Counted from the stretch's first letter, positions 37,948 to 51,369 are shown. The stretch is 64,000 nt of DNA from Macrostomum hystrix (GCA_950097015.1 CATNEN010000029.1:2610001-2674000); one strand, 5' to 3'. Notes: a model not told the origin generated them from the letters alone. Program-made: numbers and translations.

Positions 37948-40253
37948 CTGCGATAAGAATCAGATCAACTGGGTCAATAGCGATATTTAATAGACTAAAG
38001 TAGCCTACAGAAACATTTGTTTAAAGTCGTTTTTAGACCAAAATAGATTTTGGCTGTCCATGAGGTCAAATAAACATAATACTGAGGATTGTAAATAGTC
38101 ATAAAGAAAAAGTGTCTATATAATAAGCCATTTGAATGTAAAGTCTAAGACTCAGCTTTAAAAATAAAAGGCAAGTGCAACATTATTAGAATGCCAAAAG
38201 CAAGTTCTGTGGAGAACATAAATTCTCAGAGTTTACAATAAGCCCTTTGTTCCTATCACATTAGGTACTTGTGCTATACAAACCCTAGTAGTTAGAAAAA
38301 AATAAAAAACTTGCACTGAATTATACTGACTCAATACCATTTCATATGATTAAAAAATAAAGCTAATAAAGCATCATCATCATTTGTTTCATTGTCATGA
38401 GCTCACTTTTTGAGGCATGAGACATACACATTAAGTAATAAAATAAAATAAATATTAAATAATATATTGTTCTCTTTCCTCTAGAATGCAAAAGCCAATT
38501 CCTACCTCAATCTTAGCCAATTAGAAAGGCCAAGACTTGTTATCTTTGAAGCAAGCTAGAGCTGAGGCAGTCTTGGTCCTATGCTAATTTAAAAAAAAAA
38601 TTATTGCATACAAATATATATATATTTTAATATTGGCCTAATTTTCTCAAAATTGGACAGTTTATGAGGATTATATTTTACATGATAATGGACTACAACA
38701 TATTGAAAACTAAAATATATAGAGGGTCCCAAATTAAATTCCAACATGTGTTGTCAACAAGGACAACTTAACAGCACAGGATGTAACACTAATCAATTGA
38801 CAAAAATAAAAAAAGTATCAATGGCTTTAGTATGCTTTGTAGGCTATAATAGTCAAATGCATTTTAACACGTGCTAAGAAAATAAAATCTCTAGTGCAAC
38901 GGAGATTATTGTGAAACAATTTAAGGTTATACTGATAAATATTACATTTTCAGCTCAACTTCACAATATATAACTTAACAATTGCCTCAAAGTATCACTA
39001 GGCCTACCAGAACATCAACAACTAGTGTACTGCCCACAGGGTCTGTCCAAAATAATATACAATAGATAATTTACACAAAAATAGGCCACAATCTATCTAT
39101 TGAAGAAAATGCTTCTCTATACAATCTTTGAGGACCAGAGAAAGAGAATCTGAATGGCAAGATAAAGAAAGCAAATGTAGAAAACTTGGAGTTCAAATCT
39201 AGCAAAATCACAATATAAGTTTCATCATACATGTGCAACCTCCCAAATCTTAGTTGGCCGTGCGACTTAGTTTTTGCTCTATTTATGACTTAGTTTGCTC
39301 TCAGTTGCGACTTAGTTCGTTTCATTGCTTTATTTACAACTTAGTTTGCTCTCATTTGCTCTATTTTTCTCTCCCCTTTTTCCTCTTCTTCACACGTTCC
39401 TTTTTGTCCCTTGGTCCCCCCTTTGATTTTTTTGTGCTTGGTTGATTGGTTTTTGCGACTTACCTTGCTTGGCCCTTGTTTCACCCGGCCGGTTCAGCCG
39501 GGTCGGCCGGGTGTTGCGCATGTATGAGTTTCATAAGGAAAACTGAGCCATCTGCTTTACTTGCAATGAAGCATTTGACATTTCTCAAAAACTTTGTGTT
39601 AACAGTTTAGTGAATATGTTGCTAAGAATGTTTATACTAGTCTAGCTAACTTGGTTATATTATTTTATATTTTAATTCACTTTGCATTGGTTCTGTTGAC
39701 TTGTTTATGTTGCCTTAAGGCTTAAGTTCAATTGGAACTGCATTTACATAATAGTTAAATTGTATTTACTATAGAGTATTTAGTTAATTGTTTGATGTTA
39801 AATAATGTTTGCTATGAGCAATTAGTACATATAGTAACTGAGTATTTGTATATAGACAGCCTTTTTACATGAGTTGCCTAAGCCTTTACTTATACATCAG
39901 TTCAATTTCAGATTTGCAACTTTTAATATGTAAAAAATATTAACATTCTTACTTTTCATATATTAAGAAATTAGGCCTTAGCATCTTTATGAAACTCTGT
40001 GCAAAGCCATAGACACAAGAAATTAAAGTGGCTTTTCTGATTTTTGTCAATATTAGCAAGTATAACATCCTGTGTTCTTAAGCTTACTTTAGTTAGCAGT
40101 AATGTTCTAGGACCAAGCTAAAAAGACATCTAAAATAAATAAATAATATCATGCAAATCATTAAACTTTAACCAACCCATGCATGGTGGCACTTTACAAA
40201 AAAATTATAGGCTAATAATTTTACTAATGTGCCTGAGGGCTGAGGCTATGGTA
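37948..40253. other. Intergenic (or upstream intronic) AT-rich region
   Basis: No coding sequence recognised. It contains MITE copy 2 and may include undetected 5' exons of the PHD/CXXC gene. Confidence 0.5.
39226..39526 (+). mobile_element. MITE, family A copy 2 (14-bp TIRs, 8-bp TSD)
   Basis: Same family and orientation as 15680-15962, with ends catacatgtgcaac and gttgcgcatgtatg. The flanks are an exact 8-bp duplication, agtttcat (39218-39225 and 39527-39534). The 301 bp differ from copy 1 by point changes and short indels, including a longer ccggccggttcagccgg tract. An 8-bp TSD fits hAT, Merlin or P-type transposition. Confidence 0.93.
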
Positions 40254-40261
40254 GGCCTATA

Positions 40262-40545
40262 GGCGATTTCTTAGTTTCCCGCGTTAAATTATTTTGTAAG
40301 TCCAAGCAATAAGCAATTAAGCAATAAGAAGTCCAAGTCCATATATAAAAGTCCAGGGGCCATAGATGGGATGTCAGACAGCGGGGTAGTAGTGCGCAAT
40401 CCAGAACATGATGTTGCCAAACTGATTGTGCGGAAACTGGCGGCGCCACATGTACTCTTGCAGGTACGTGTCAAAGAGGACAGTTAGCTCCCGATGGAAA
40501 AAGCAAAAAAATAGCTATTTTAATGCGGGAAACTAAAAAATCGCC
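40262..40545 (-). mobile_element. Merlin-like (IS1595/ISXO2-type) DNA transposon, internally deleted
   Basis: The two ends (ggcgatttcttagtttcccg and its near-complement at 40526-40545) form inverted repeats of about 27 bp with three mismatches. An exact 8-bp duplication, ggcctata, flanks them (40254-40261 and 40546-40553). Merlin elements make 8-9 bp duplications. The interior retains the 3' end of a transposase gene on the minus strand, which ties the element to this superfamily. At 284 bp it is a deletion derivative. Confidence 0.92.
40374..40493 (-). pseudogene. 3' remnant of an IS1595/ISXO2-like transposase
   Basis: The minus-strand frame ending at the stop 40374-40376 reads HRELTVLFDTYLQEYMWRRQ then FPHNQFGNIM... 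up to HYYPAV. It resembles the C-terminal end of the DDE domain of ISXO2-like transposases, where an E(F/Y)MWRR motif precedes a final helix ending near YP. Only about 39 codons survive; the catalytic core is missing. Confidence 0.8.
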
Positions 40546-40553
40546 GGCCTATA

Positions 40554-42436
40554 TGCCATGTATTATTACACATATTGCTTTATCAGTTAACACTTTGAGC
40601 ACGTACTAAACCTATGTACACATAGATTTGACAAGAGAGATAAATATAAAGCTTTTTATTTAAAGATCTGCAATGACAAAACTGTTTACAAAAATTATAG
40701 GCCTACTCATGTGAATCAGAATATGCCACAATGTCAATATTTAGGCCTATAGGTTGTGACATACTTTTGCTGCTGTGTTTCCAAATCTCAATTCATAAGA
40801 AATGCAAAGAATTTCACTTAGATTTTTGCAGCGTCATATGTTTTAAACATGCAACGAATAAAAATAGGTATGCCCTTCCAGTATTATTACAAGAGTCTTT
40901 AATGGTTGTCCGTGTGAAATTCTTAGTAATGATATTTTCATCGTTTTTATACGAGACATTGGCGTTTTTACAAACAAAATGCTGAAAAGATGCCACGGAA
41001 AATATGTAAGTATTCAAACTGCGACAAAAGAACCATATCATTTGGCTGTCGTCCTACTACTACGGGCGTTTTGCGTATTATTTGTTTTCATAATTTCCAA
41101 GAATCTCTGCTTACTAACACCGGAAATCTAATCTCATTAAAAAGAACTTAATGCCAAGCATAATAAATGGATTTTAGCGAAATTATTTTACATTTATCAT
41201 TCATTACGCATTTGATAGTCTTTACTTAACAGAATAGTTGCGTGAGAAGGAACACGCATTTTTCCGCATTCTGAAATGCTTTGCCTTTACGTAGATCTCG
41301 CGTGCAGAAGCCTACATATAAATTTTTTTGGTATTTTATAAAGTGTTCAGCTAAATTCACACAACCTGACATGCTTTGAACTCCGGTTTCTTTTACATCA
41401 ATATAAATTAAGCTATTACAATATGATGAGATGATATAGGAGCTAGAGCACGTTCTTTAACTTAAAGAAATATAACTTCGGTTATGATGCACCGAATGGC
41501 CCATAAAAAATAAAGCGTAACTTGTCGCAGGCTTAGTATCCAATACGTCAGTTTTTAATTTACTGCATCCAATAAATTGAAGGGAAAGGGAATGAATGGC
41601 TTTGTAATAGAAAAATTCAAAACATGATCAGAAATTATGTGTTCTAATATATAATATTTTAGCACATATATCTTGGAGTTTATATTGGAGTTTACCATTC
41701 CGGGTTTAACATTAGTTCTATTCCGCAACACATAAAATCAAATACAGGCACAGCCGTCAATGAATACAAAGTCCGACAACTTTGTATGTGAAACTGCTGG
41801 TACGAGTACATATGTCAAAGCGTGCAGGCCAAAAAATCACTTCGATTTTGAGCACAAAAGCTATTCTTAAGCATGTCTATTTTAGCAGCAGGCAATTGTA
41901 AAAGAGCAGCCCACTAAATCGCTGTGGCGCGGGAATGCTTACGTTTCACTAATTGGAGCGCTGCATGGCTTCGTGCTACGCATACAGCTGCATCGGTGCT
42001 AGGACTATAAGCTAGGATTTGTGTGGCCAAGGATATACTTATATATAAATCGCCTAGCATGCACAAGCTGTAGCAATGGCCGGGGGAACAGCCGGGCAGG
42101 TTCTAGAGCGTCTTTCGCTCTCCGCGCCTATCCGCGTACGCATAACTTGTAAGCTAGTGCAGGGGATGCACTAATTCATGCGTTAATGGACACAAGGAAG
42201 AGTTGGCAACTGGCACAAGTGCTTCATGCTAGCGAATTTCTGTTGCAAAGTTCTGGTTACAGCTGTTTCTTTGTAGTCTGTTTGTTGCCAATTATTTTAA
42301 GAGATTTAGAGCCGGCGTTATATGTGTTTAGGATCTGTAGGCCGATTTCCTTTCTTTCTTGTTTAAGTACACACAAGTGCACATTTAAATTTGTGTCTGT
42401 CTCGGCGACCAAAATCTATAGATCCAGTAGTATAAT
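40554..42436. other. Intergenic region
   Basis: No gene, array or element recognised. Confidence 0.55.
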
Positions 42437-42440
42437 GGGA

Positions 42441-42624
<184 letters not shown>

Positions 42625-43195
42625 TGAATGCTTCATTGGTTCATTGAGAGCTGCTGCAGGTCCATCTAGTGAGGCTGTCACAGCTCTACTCCATGCGTAA
42701 TTACTGATGCAACAGCAAAGCGGGGGTCGTTTGCTCAAGGAAATGGGATTTGTTTACTAGGTCTACTATAGAAGCAGCTCTCGATAAGATTTTGCCTGCA
42801 CTCAGCTTTGCTTGCATAAAAAGGCATTGCACGTAGGCATGCACTGAAGCCCCACTTCCCATGGGAATTGAGGCAGAGGGAGCGTTCCATCGGCATCAAC
42901 TGGTTTTTTATGAATTTCCGTTTCTTCTTTCTCTTCATTTTTCTTTCTGGGACGCTATCGATTTTTTACTTGGTAATTTTCGTAAATTCTACTTCCGACT
43001 TTCATTTTGGAGGGGCCGCCCTGTCCTTAGCGTGGATTAGTTTCACCGCTTGTTGTAGAGTGGCCTCTGCTACAGTTCTCCCACATTTTTTGTGCGAAGT
43101 TGCCAATTTTATAGGTAAATTCTAGTGCTGAAAGCTATACGCTGGTTCGAAACTTTCTTATGCAATTCGAACTGTTGTGGACATCACTGACTCCA
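42625..43195. other. Intergenic region
   Basis: No feature recognised between the tetranucleotide run and the GGATTA array. Confidence 0.55.
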
Positions 43196-43204
43196 AAGCT
43201 GCGG

Positions 43205-43765
43205 GTCGAAATGACCGGATCGAGATAATCGGATCGGGATTAACGGATCTGGATGGAGATTAACGGATCGGATTAAGTGATCCGGATAATCGGATCGGGA
43301 TTATTGGATAGGGATTAACAGATCGCGATTAAGTGATCCGGATAATCGGATTGAGATTATTTGATCGGGATTAGCAGATCGAGATTAAGAAATCCGGATA
43401 ATCGGATCGAGATTATTGGATCGGGATTAACAGATCGAGATTAAGTGATCCGGATAATCGGATCGGGATTATTGGATCGGGATTAACAGATCGAGATTAC
43501 CGGATCAGGGTATTATCGAATTCGGGATTATCGAATCGAGACTATATATTGGATCGGGATTAACAGATCGAGATTACCGAATCAGGGATTACCGGATCAG
43601 TGATAACCGGATCAGGGATAACCGGATCGGGATTAACAGATCGGGATTAACAGATCGAGATTACCGGATCGGGATAACCGGATCGGGATAACCAGATCGG
43701 GATTATCGAATCGAGATTATTGGATCGGGATTACCAGATCGGGATTACCGGATCGGAAATCCAGG
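43205..43765. repeat. Degenerate 12-16 bp array rich in GGATTA
   Basis: Units resemble gatcgggattaacag with alternating gatcgggattatcg and gatccggataatcg forms. The order is irregular, suggesting an old or mosaic array. Confidence 0.9.
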
Positions 43766-44420
43766 GGCTAGCGGAATGGGGGGCGATTTCTCCCCGCTGC
43801 TGTAACCGAAATAATGGAAATGCGGTTTGTTTTGGTTTCTAAAATCAATAGCAAATAGCATCTTGCCATCAATCTATTAGTTATACTGAGTTAATCATTG
43901 TAAGATTATGCAGAGCTCGGATTAAGCCGGGCATCTATAATCCCCTCCTAAACACACAACTCCGATGCTTAAAGCCGGACCGCGGTTGAATAAGTGCAGT
44001 CGCAGGAACGGCCCATATTCTATTGGGCATTGCGGGCCACAACAATCAGTGAGATTGATGTTTCGTTTCGCGAAAAGCGGCTTACGCAACGGCTTATTAG
44101 CAATTTCATCTGTTTCCGATGGCTTGCATGCCCCCAGCGTTGTTTTAGTGCCAATAACAGGCCAAATGGAGTGCAGCGTTCGGCTCCGGGGGAAAATGCC
44201 AAATATTTTTGAGCTGTCATAAATCAGAGAGACTGCTGAGGCAGGTCGGCTGCTCAATATCATACTCGTGACTTCTATTATAGTTGCAAAGTTCGAATCT
44301 CGATCTTCATCTCTCTTCCTCTCGATCGAAATTCTTTTAATATCTACTCAAATTAAACATTTTCTTTCAGTTGTTTGAAGTTTTTCAGCTACACTTCAAT
44401 TGCTGATCACACGCTCCAAG
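43766..44420. other. Intergenic region
   Basis: No feature recognised between the array and SINE copy 2. Confidence 0.5.
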
Positions 44421-44422
44421 TG

Positions 44423-44692
44423 GGCCAGATGTGCAGCCGACAGCACAGCCGCAGCTATTGCGCGGCGCATCTGAAGGCTGCGTACGGCTGTTCAGTCCAT
44501 GGACTGGGGGGACGCCACACCCACCCATTATTACCTCAGCTAATGCTGGTACCCATTTAACAGCTGGGTGAACTCAAGCAATGCAGAGTTAAAGGTCTTG
44601 CTAAAAACAAAAAAATTCCAGTGGAGTCGGGAATCGAGCCCCCGACCTTCAAGTCTTGAGTTAGACGCTCGAACTACTGGGCTAAAAACTCT
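44423..44692 (-). mobile_element. tRNA-derived SINE, copy 2
   Basis: Minus-strand copy of the family at 33801. The head at 44692-44630 has A box tagcccagtagttcgagcg and B box ggctcgattcc. The body ends with gcagccgacagcacagccg, which is shared with copy 3. Confidence 0.88.
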
Positions 44693-46250
44693 AAATTACT
44701 CGTAAGAAGACTCGTATTCTGTTTTTAATGCAAAATAAAACATTTTTTATCTGAACACATATATAGTAACGAAATAAACTTTCATCTAAAAGTAGACATT
44801 TTGTGGAAGCAAGTGAAGGTTAATTAGTAACTCGTAATTCGTAAAAATACGTAGAGAAATTATGTTTTTTTCTAAAGAGAGAAAATTGCCCACGTGTCTA
44901 GTGTGGAATTATTTGAATAGCCTCGTTGCGAATCGGGACTCGCAGGCATTGAGCAGGTGAGGCACGAACGCTGCCGCCTCAAACACATCAAAGGCGATTC
45001 GAATAGCAGAGGAAGGACGAAAATTTGAGAACACCTGCTTCTAACTATTCAGCTCCACTGTTTTTGCCGCTCTTTTACCTTAACAGTCCCTGCGTAAAAC
45101 TCGTTGCCTGTTGTGCTGTATGTTTTTAACTGTTAGACAGCCTGATGGAAAGTTGCAACCAGTAAGACAGCCTGATGGAAAGGTGTTAACTGTCCGTTAA
45201 ACTGCCCGGCAAACTGACAGTTCATATGGACTTTAAATAAGCAGCTAACACTTATAAATGAAGGTAGAGACAAAATAAATAATCATGAAGTTAAAAAGGC
45301 ATGCTTATAAACTGCTGTCTTGCAAATAATACTATTCGGCTGCTTATATATTTTTAGACAACTGAGACGTGTCTTTCAGAAAATGAGAAGTATCGATTGA
45401 CAAATTATCTGTCTCCGTAAAAACGGCCCAAATTAGGGTCTTACTTATTGTCAGTCAAAACAACCAAAAAGCCACACAAAGCATGACAGAATTCCAATTC
45501 TGACAGCCTGTGATTAGCTCAAATTAGCGAAGCCTATTAAAAAAACCGTTTTTTAGAAAACGGTTGCCCAGTTGCTTGTGGGATTTGTCTGTTGGACAGC
45601 TCTTTAAGGTCCTGCAGGATTATAAATTGACTGAGGCACTTTAACTCTGGATTGAGGACTCAATTTTTCCCAACTATATGAGGCAATATAATTTATAAAT
45701 ATTTCACTTTCCTCATCATCCTGACATTGAAATGACATCCGGAGTGGCACTTGAGCAGGGATTGTTGCTCTCCTGCGGCAGAAGCAGAACACTGCCTTGT
45801 TGCTGCCCCATCTCAGCTCAAAGAACGTATGTGGAACTCTCACTCAGTCATTGACAGACATCCCCGCAGACCGCAGTCGGTCCATTCGTCACGCTGCAAA
45901 ACATGGGTTAGAAAAAATCTGAGCTGCCACTGATTAATTGTCGGTTGTTCTTATTGCCATTCCTGCCATGCATTTTAGAGTCGCCAGTTCCGCTGTTGAC
46001 AAAGCACGGGCTGCGATAGTCAAGGTTGGGGACGGCTCGAGAACAGCTCAAGGACTGGCTAATGACAGCCGAGTTTCAACAAGCATGGTTAGAAAAGCCT
46101 TAGTAACTAAAATGACAGAGGGAGAAATCAGATAGGAGAAATGAGGCCAGAGAGACATAGGTGCGGACGGCGGCTGTGGCTAACACGCTCTGTGGAATAC
46201 TCAAGGCAAGGTTACTGTCATTCATCACGGATCAGCTGCGGCACAGCTTG
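44693..46250. other. Intergenic region
   Basis: No gene that I can support. Short open stretches around 45850-46130 are discussed under rejected items. Confidence 0.5.
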
Positions 46251-46254
46251 CGGC

Positions 46255-46498
46255 TACTATCGATATCTCACTGGTGCATTCTGCAGACATTGCACTGGAT
46301 TATCGATATCTCACTGGTGCATTCTGCAGACATTGCACTGGATTATCGATATCTCACTGGTGCATTCCACTGACATCACTGGGTTATCGATATCTCACTG
46401 ACACATTCCACTGACATCAATGGGCTATCGATATCTCACTGACACATTCCACTGACATCAATGGGCTATCAATATCTCACTGACACATTCCACTGATA
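46255..46498. repeat. 41-43 bp minisatellite
   Basis: About six units starting atcgatatctcactg, in two subtypes (ggtgcattctgcagac and acacattccactgac). Confidence 0.9.
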
Positions 46499-46773
46499 CT
46501 CACGAAATAAATTTGCACAAGCATTCACGGTAGGTCGATATTGCAGAAAAATTTAAACAGCGTCTACAGCTCTATATTTCACAAATTAGTCGTTCGAATT
46601 TGTCCACTAAAAGCACAAGTAAAATTTCTAGTGGTGCAGCACAATGCGCTTACAACATTGAAAAAGGTTAGGTACATTAGATGGGATCATGGTTCGGGGA
46701 TTTCATTATTGTTTTTCCACGCCATACGGGCTTGTGGAATGCTGGTTAAAGTTAACAACAGCATGGTTGATTT

Positions 46774-46886
46774 TTAAAGCTCCGTTATGTCATACTGTCG
46801 CTGCTGCTGCTGCTGTTGCTGCTGCTCCAGCTGCAAATCGCACATTTCGATTCCATTCGGCATTAGCTGGTCAGTTTCAGATGCCG

Positions 46887-46932
<46 letters not shown>

Positions 46933-49900
46933 ATTCTGATTGGTGCCAGCTGGCGATTTTGTGGCATTGATTGTCTCTTCATTCGACGAGTCTCTCTGCC
47001 CCCTGCGACCTCCAGCCACCTGGGCGGCCTCACGTCGGCAGATGAGCTGCTTGGCCACCTGGAGGAAGGTCGGATTGGACATCAGGTAGATGAAGATGTT
47101 CATTGACGAGTCCAGGGTGATCAGCATGTTCGACCATTTGGACAGCGTCACTTCCGTATTCCTTGGCAGCGCTTTGAATGCGAAGAGCAGTTTTGAGAAG
47201 AAGGCCGGCATCTCTAGGACAAAGAAGGTCAGAGCCAGCATGATTATCAGCTTGTCCGTGCCCGACTTGCGGCGCAGGTTGTGCGTCTCACGGAACCTCT
47301 GCCGAGCCCACAGCACCTGGCGAATTCGGGTGGACGGGTTGGGCAGTCTGGTAGGCAGAGTTAAAAGTCTGGTAGGTTTAGAATGCTGATAGGTAGTGTT
47401 TTAAAACAAAGTAGATACGATTAGAAGTCGTGAAGATAAACTAAACAGTCTGGTAGATAGGGTGGGAAGTCGAGTAGATAAAATTATAAGTCGGGTAGAT
47501 AGGATCAGAAGTCGAGTAGAATGGAACATAAGTCGGGTAGATAGGATCAGAAGTCTGGTAGATAGGATCAGAAGTCGAGTAGAATGGAACATAAGTCTGG
47601 TAGATAGGATCAGAAGTCGAGTAGAATGGAACAGAAGTCGAGTAGATAGGATCAGAAGTCTGGTAGATAGGATCAGAAGTCGAGTAGATAGGATCAGAAG
47701 TCTGGTAGATAGGATCAGAAGTCGAGTAGAAAGGATCAGAAGACAAAAGGCGGATAGAGACAAAATAAGTAAGTAAAAAGTAATATAATGTTTATAAGCT
47801 CGCTAGTCTAAGTTTTGGCCAATTTTCAGCTGAAATCACCATTCGTTTTTTAACTTTCTGGTTTACTGAGAATATACTGAGAAAAAGTTCCTAAGAAAAA
47901 GACAGCTAATAGAGAATAAGGATGCCAACAAGAGCTATTATAGAACAGACTTCTCCCCTAGCCATTAGTGTAATGAGCGCGGCATCCTTATAGTAGAGTT
48001 TCTCTATGCGAACTGCCACATCATCTTTACTGCTCCTTATCTCAGCTGAAAGTCAGCCCCTTAGCAACAGAAAAACAAAGTGCCAAGCAAAGAGTAAAAG
48101 ACAAAAAGACAGAAGGAAGTCGCCACACAGAGAGGAGAGAGAAGAGATCCCCGCCAGAGAAACACCAGACCGGACAGCCAGTGTCCCTGGATTCGATCGA
48201 CAACTTGGCTTGACTTGACAGTGAAATGAAAATTACTAAAAATTGATACAGCTGCAGCATGGTTGTGACACAGCCTAGCCCGGCCACGCGAGGGGGATAT
48301 CTCGTAGATGGGAACAAAAAACTTTTTTCCACTCTCTGTCTTCCCTCTCGCTAGCAGTCTGCATTTTCGGAGCACGAGAAGTGCTGATTAGATTAAGTGA
48401 ATTTTCTATCTATTTTATTTTCTGCCTAGGAACCGTTGTCTCTGGAGATCATTTTGTCTGCTCGTATTAAATCGATTTCAAACACCCAACACAGTGGTTG
48501 CCAAAATGGGGAAATGAATGTAAAACATGTAAATATGGTCAGAATAAACACAAGTGTATCCATCATAGTAGTTAAAAATGTTTCCTAGAAAACATTGCTT
48601 ATTATTCACATTTAAATATTGTGCACACAGGACATTGTGCCGGGGCCGAGATGGCTAAAATCTATGTTGACTCAAATCGCGTTGTCAGGAATGCAGGAAA
48701 GATATCGACAAGCGATGCCTGTCACCGTAGAAAGAACAGGTCGTGACTTGGACTTTTGCTTGACTTTATTGGACGATCTACGTATTGTTGACCTCGAATT
48801 AGGTTAAAATCTGATTGGACAATTTCTGAATTCAAGTTTACAAATTAGAAAAAAACGATTTTCCTACAAGTAGGACAAGTGTCCCCTCTGGCGCAGCGCG
48901 CCGATTGGTCGGTGAGGGAGGTGGGGTGGGGTTTGGTGGGGTTGGTGTGCAGGGGGGTGGAGAGGGATATGAGGGGTTAGAGTGAAGGGGTGGGTAGGGG
49001 TTTCAAGGGGTTTCTATTTAACACCAAATTGCGTATCTCTACTTTCGTGTTTAAGATTAAGGGTTACGGATTTGATGATGCTAAAACCCTCACACACGAT
49101 TTCGAAATGAGTTGTTTCAACTCTGTTATCTTCATACTATACTCCTTCTTTCTCTGCACTTCTCTTGTTTACTTCGTCAAGTTCAATCTAGTTCTTTCTT
49201 TGTTGTTATCGCTGCGCGCTGGTGTCCCATTCTGTCTCTCTTCCTCCCTTCTGATTGGTCGCCACCTCCCCCATTTTTATTCTCTAACCCTCTGTCTAAC
49301 CACACCTTCACAGCTTCACAGTCCGGCAATGCTGGCATTAAATTTTTCTCTCTTTCTCTTTCTTGCCGCCAGCAAGCAAATCCGTTAATCGATATTTTCC
49401 CCGACACTTATAATCTAGATCAATAGGATTTAAAATTTGACGATATTATTTTTTTTAGATTTGAGACTAGGGATTTTGGATTTGGCAATCGGGATTTTTG
49501 GATTTAGGTATGGGAATTCAGACGTGGCGAATTCTTAGGATTTGAGACTAAGGATTTGGGATCCAGCGATTTGAAATTCTAGGATTTTAGATTCAGGATT
49601 TCGGATTTCGGGATTTAAATCTGCGAGGCAGATATTTAAGAAGGAAAATTGAGTCTATAAAATTTATCAATATCCAGACCCACCTTGAGCACATAGGCGC
49701 TGCACACTAGCACCACAATGGCCGGACCGCCAGACTGCAGCAGGAACAGGCAGCCAGACAGGTAGAATATCTGATAGTACTGGTTTGAGTACACCGGCTT
49801 GTACGGCCCGGTTGAGCCCAGCAGGTACTGGCCCTGCGGCTCCAGCAGGCAGACGGTCTCATAGGCCTCGAATAGGCGGGGCAGCATCGCCAGGGCGCAG

Positions 49901-50484
49901 AGCAGGGCCGCCCCAATCAGCACCCGGCCGCAGGTCTCTCGGCGGAACAGCCGGGCGCCGGAGGTTGACCGGCAGACAGCTTCGTAGCGGTAATAGGACA
50001 GGCCGGCAAGGGTCCAGTTGCGAGCCAGCTGGAATGTGGCCGAGGTCTGGCGGGCCAGCACCGCCAGGCTGGCAAGGCCCACAGCCAGGCTGCGGCTGGT
50101 CAGGGGTGGCAGGCAGCAGGCGCGCAGCAGGCAGATGGCCAAGAAGCCGGACTGGCCGAGCTGGAAGGCGGTCTCGAACACTGACAGGCCGGTCAGCAGC
50201 ACGCTGGTGATGGACCGGTTAAAGGCTTTGTTGATGAATATGGCGAATGAGAGGCCGTTGGCCAGTGCGTTGAACAGGCATAGCGCGATGCTGGCAATGT
50301 CTAGCAGGCTGTCCTCGTCTGCTAGCGAGGCCGCGGCGGCGCCAGTGCTGGCATTGTAGAGATTGGCCGGGTCGCAGGCGGTGTCCGGCAGCACAGGCAG
50401 GACGCGGACCAGGGCGAAGTCGGACATTGACGGCACTGCCGGGGTCCGGTTGCCAGCCAAGTGACTGGCGGCGTCTGCTGACAT
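46774..50484 (-). CDS. Rhodopsin-family peptide GPCR, FMRFamide/myosuppressin-receptor-like
   Basis: Two exons (50484-49684 and 47316-46774) join in phase 0 to 447 residues. Seven membrane helices can be placed: about 62-85, 93-118, 134-165, 186-203, 237-265, 288-311 and 329-346. The intron sits in the third intracellular loop (YVLK / VLWARQRF). TM3 ends in YYRYEAVC, so the DRY motif is YRY. TM6 has VLEMP in place of CWxP. TM7 reads DSSMNIFIY in place of NPxxY. Such changes, with LPRLFE before extracellular loop 2, recall invertebrate FMRFamide and myosuppressin receptors. A conserved Cys pair (TM3 start; Cys212 in loop 2) and N-glycosylation sites (Asn12, Asn44) are present. The tail carries a long Gln run (CAG repeat). 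The ligand is unknown. Confidence 0.85.
47405..47757. repeat. 21-bp minisatellite in the GPCR intron
   Basis: About 16 units of agtagataggatcagaagtc plus g, interspersed with agtagaatggaacataagtc variants, beginning about 90 bp upstream of the second exon's acceptor on the minus strand. Confidence 0.93.
48900..49012 (+). other. G-rich tract in the GPCR intron
   Basis: Many short G runs (ggtggggtggggtttggtgg and similar) on the plus strand, possibly able to form G-quadruplexes. No other signal. Confidence 0.45.
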
Positions 50485-51365
50485 GGCTCTGACGGGAACA
50501 ATCCGGGGTTGGGATCTTTCTGTCTCGATCTCTCGGCCCTCTGGCGCCTATATTCCTTCAGTCCTATCAGGCGCGGGATTGGCCAGCAGGCGGGGAGCCA
50601 GCTGAGGAAGCCCCGATTGTATCTGGGAGGATCAGGCCTGGCAAATAGGAAGCAGCTTTTACAGTCGAGCTGTCAGGCACTTACTCCTTGGTTGATTGAC
50701 ACCTGGCGCAATGCCCCCCAACTAATAAATGGTCACCAACCGTGGCCTCATCACTTCTATCTAACACTTGCAGCTGGATCTTTAGTTACGCTACTATAGC
50801 AATAGAAGCAGCAGCAGCAGATGTTTCGCCGCACCGCTAGACGATTTGCTGCACAGCTGCGCTGGGATAACTGTTATATAAAGAGGCCGCCAGTTGGACG
50901 TGACTGTGCATAACAACGGAGAGTATTTCAAACTATTTCATTGCTACAGTTGGGGGCCTTGTTTCTGGAGTTTTGCGTAGACCAGATTCACTTGGCGCTA
51001 TTGCATACGGATGATTGCACTGCCGCTGACAGCGAGGTAAACAGTCGATGGCGCGGTGGAAAAGATGAGGATTATAGCCAGCCTGCATGATATTACGACT
51101 AAAATCCCTACAGTGTAAACACACCTGCGCGAACCGTTTCCTTGAAGTGTAGGCAGCCTCGTCGGTTTTTAGTACTAGTCAACTAGGATTAAAAAAAGAC
51201 ATGCATTGTAAAAAATGTACTACGAGTGTAATTGCATTTTACATTCTGACTAGTACCTATTCGACCAGGAGAACTATGCGGCAACATTTTATTCTATAGC
51301 TGGAATTTAACATTTACAAAAACTAAATAGCTTCGGAGGATCTGAGGGGTTTGGCGGACCTGTTA
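50485..51365. other. 5' flank of the GPCR gene
   Basis: No further gene recognised. The GPCR promoter should lie in the first few hundred bases. Confidence 0.5.
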
Positions 51366-51369
51366 ACTG

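Noticed and set aside
45830-46135. Possible transposase helix-turn-helix fragment (GLANDSRVSTSMVRKAL)
   Set aside because: The stretch is short, the neighbouring similarities lie in other frames, and no terminal repeats were found; too weak to call.
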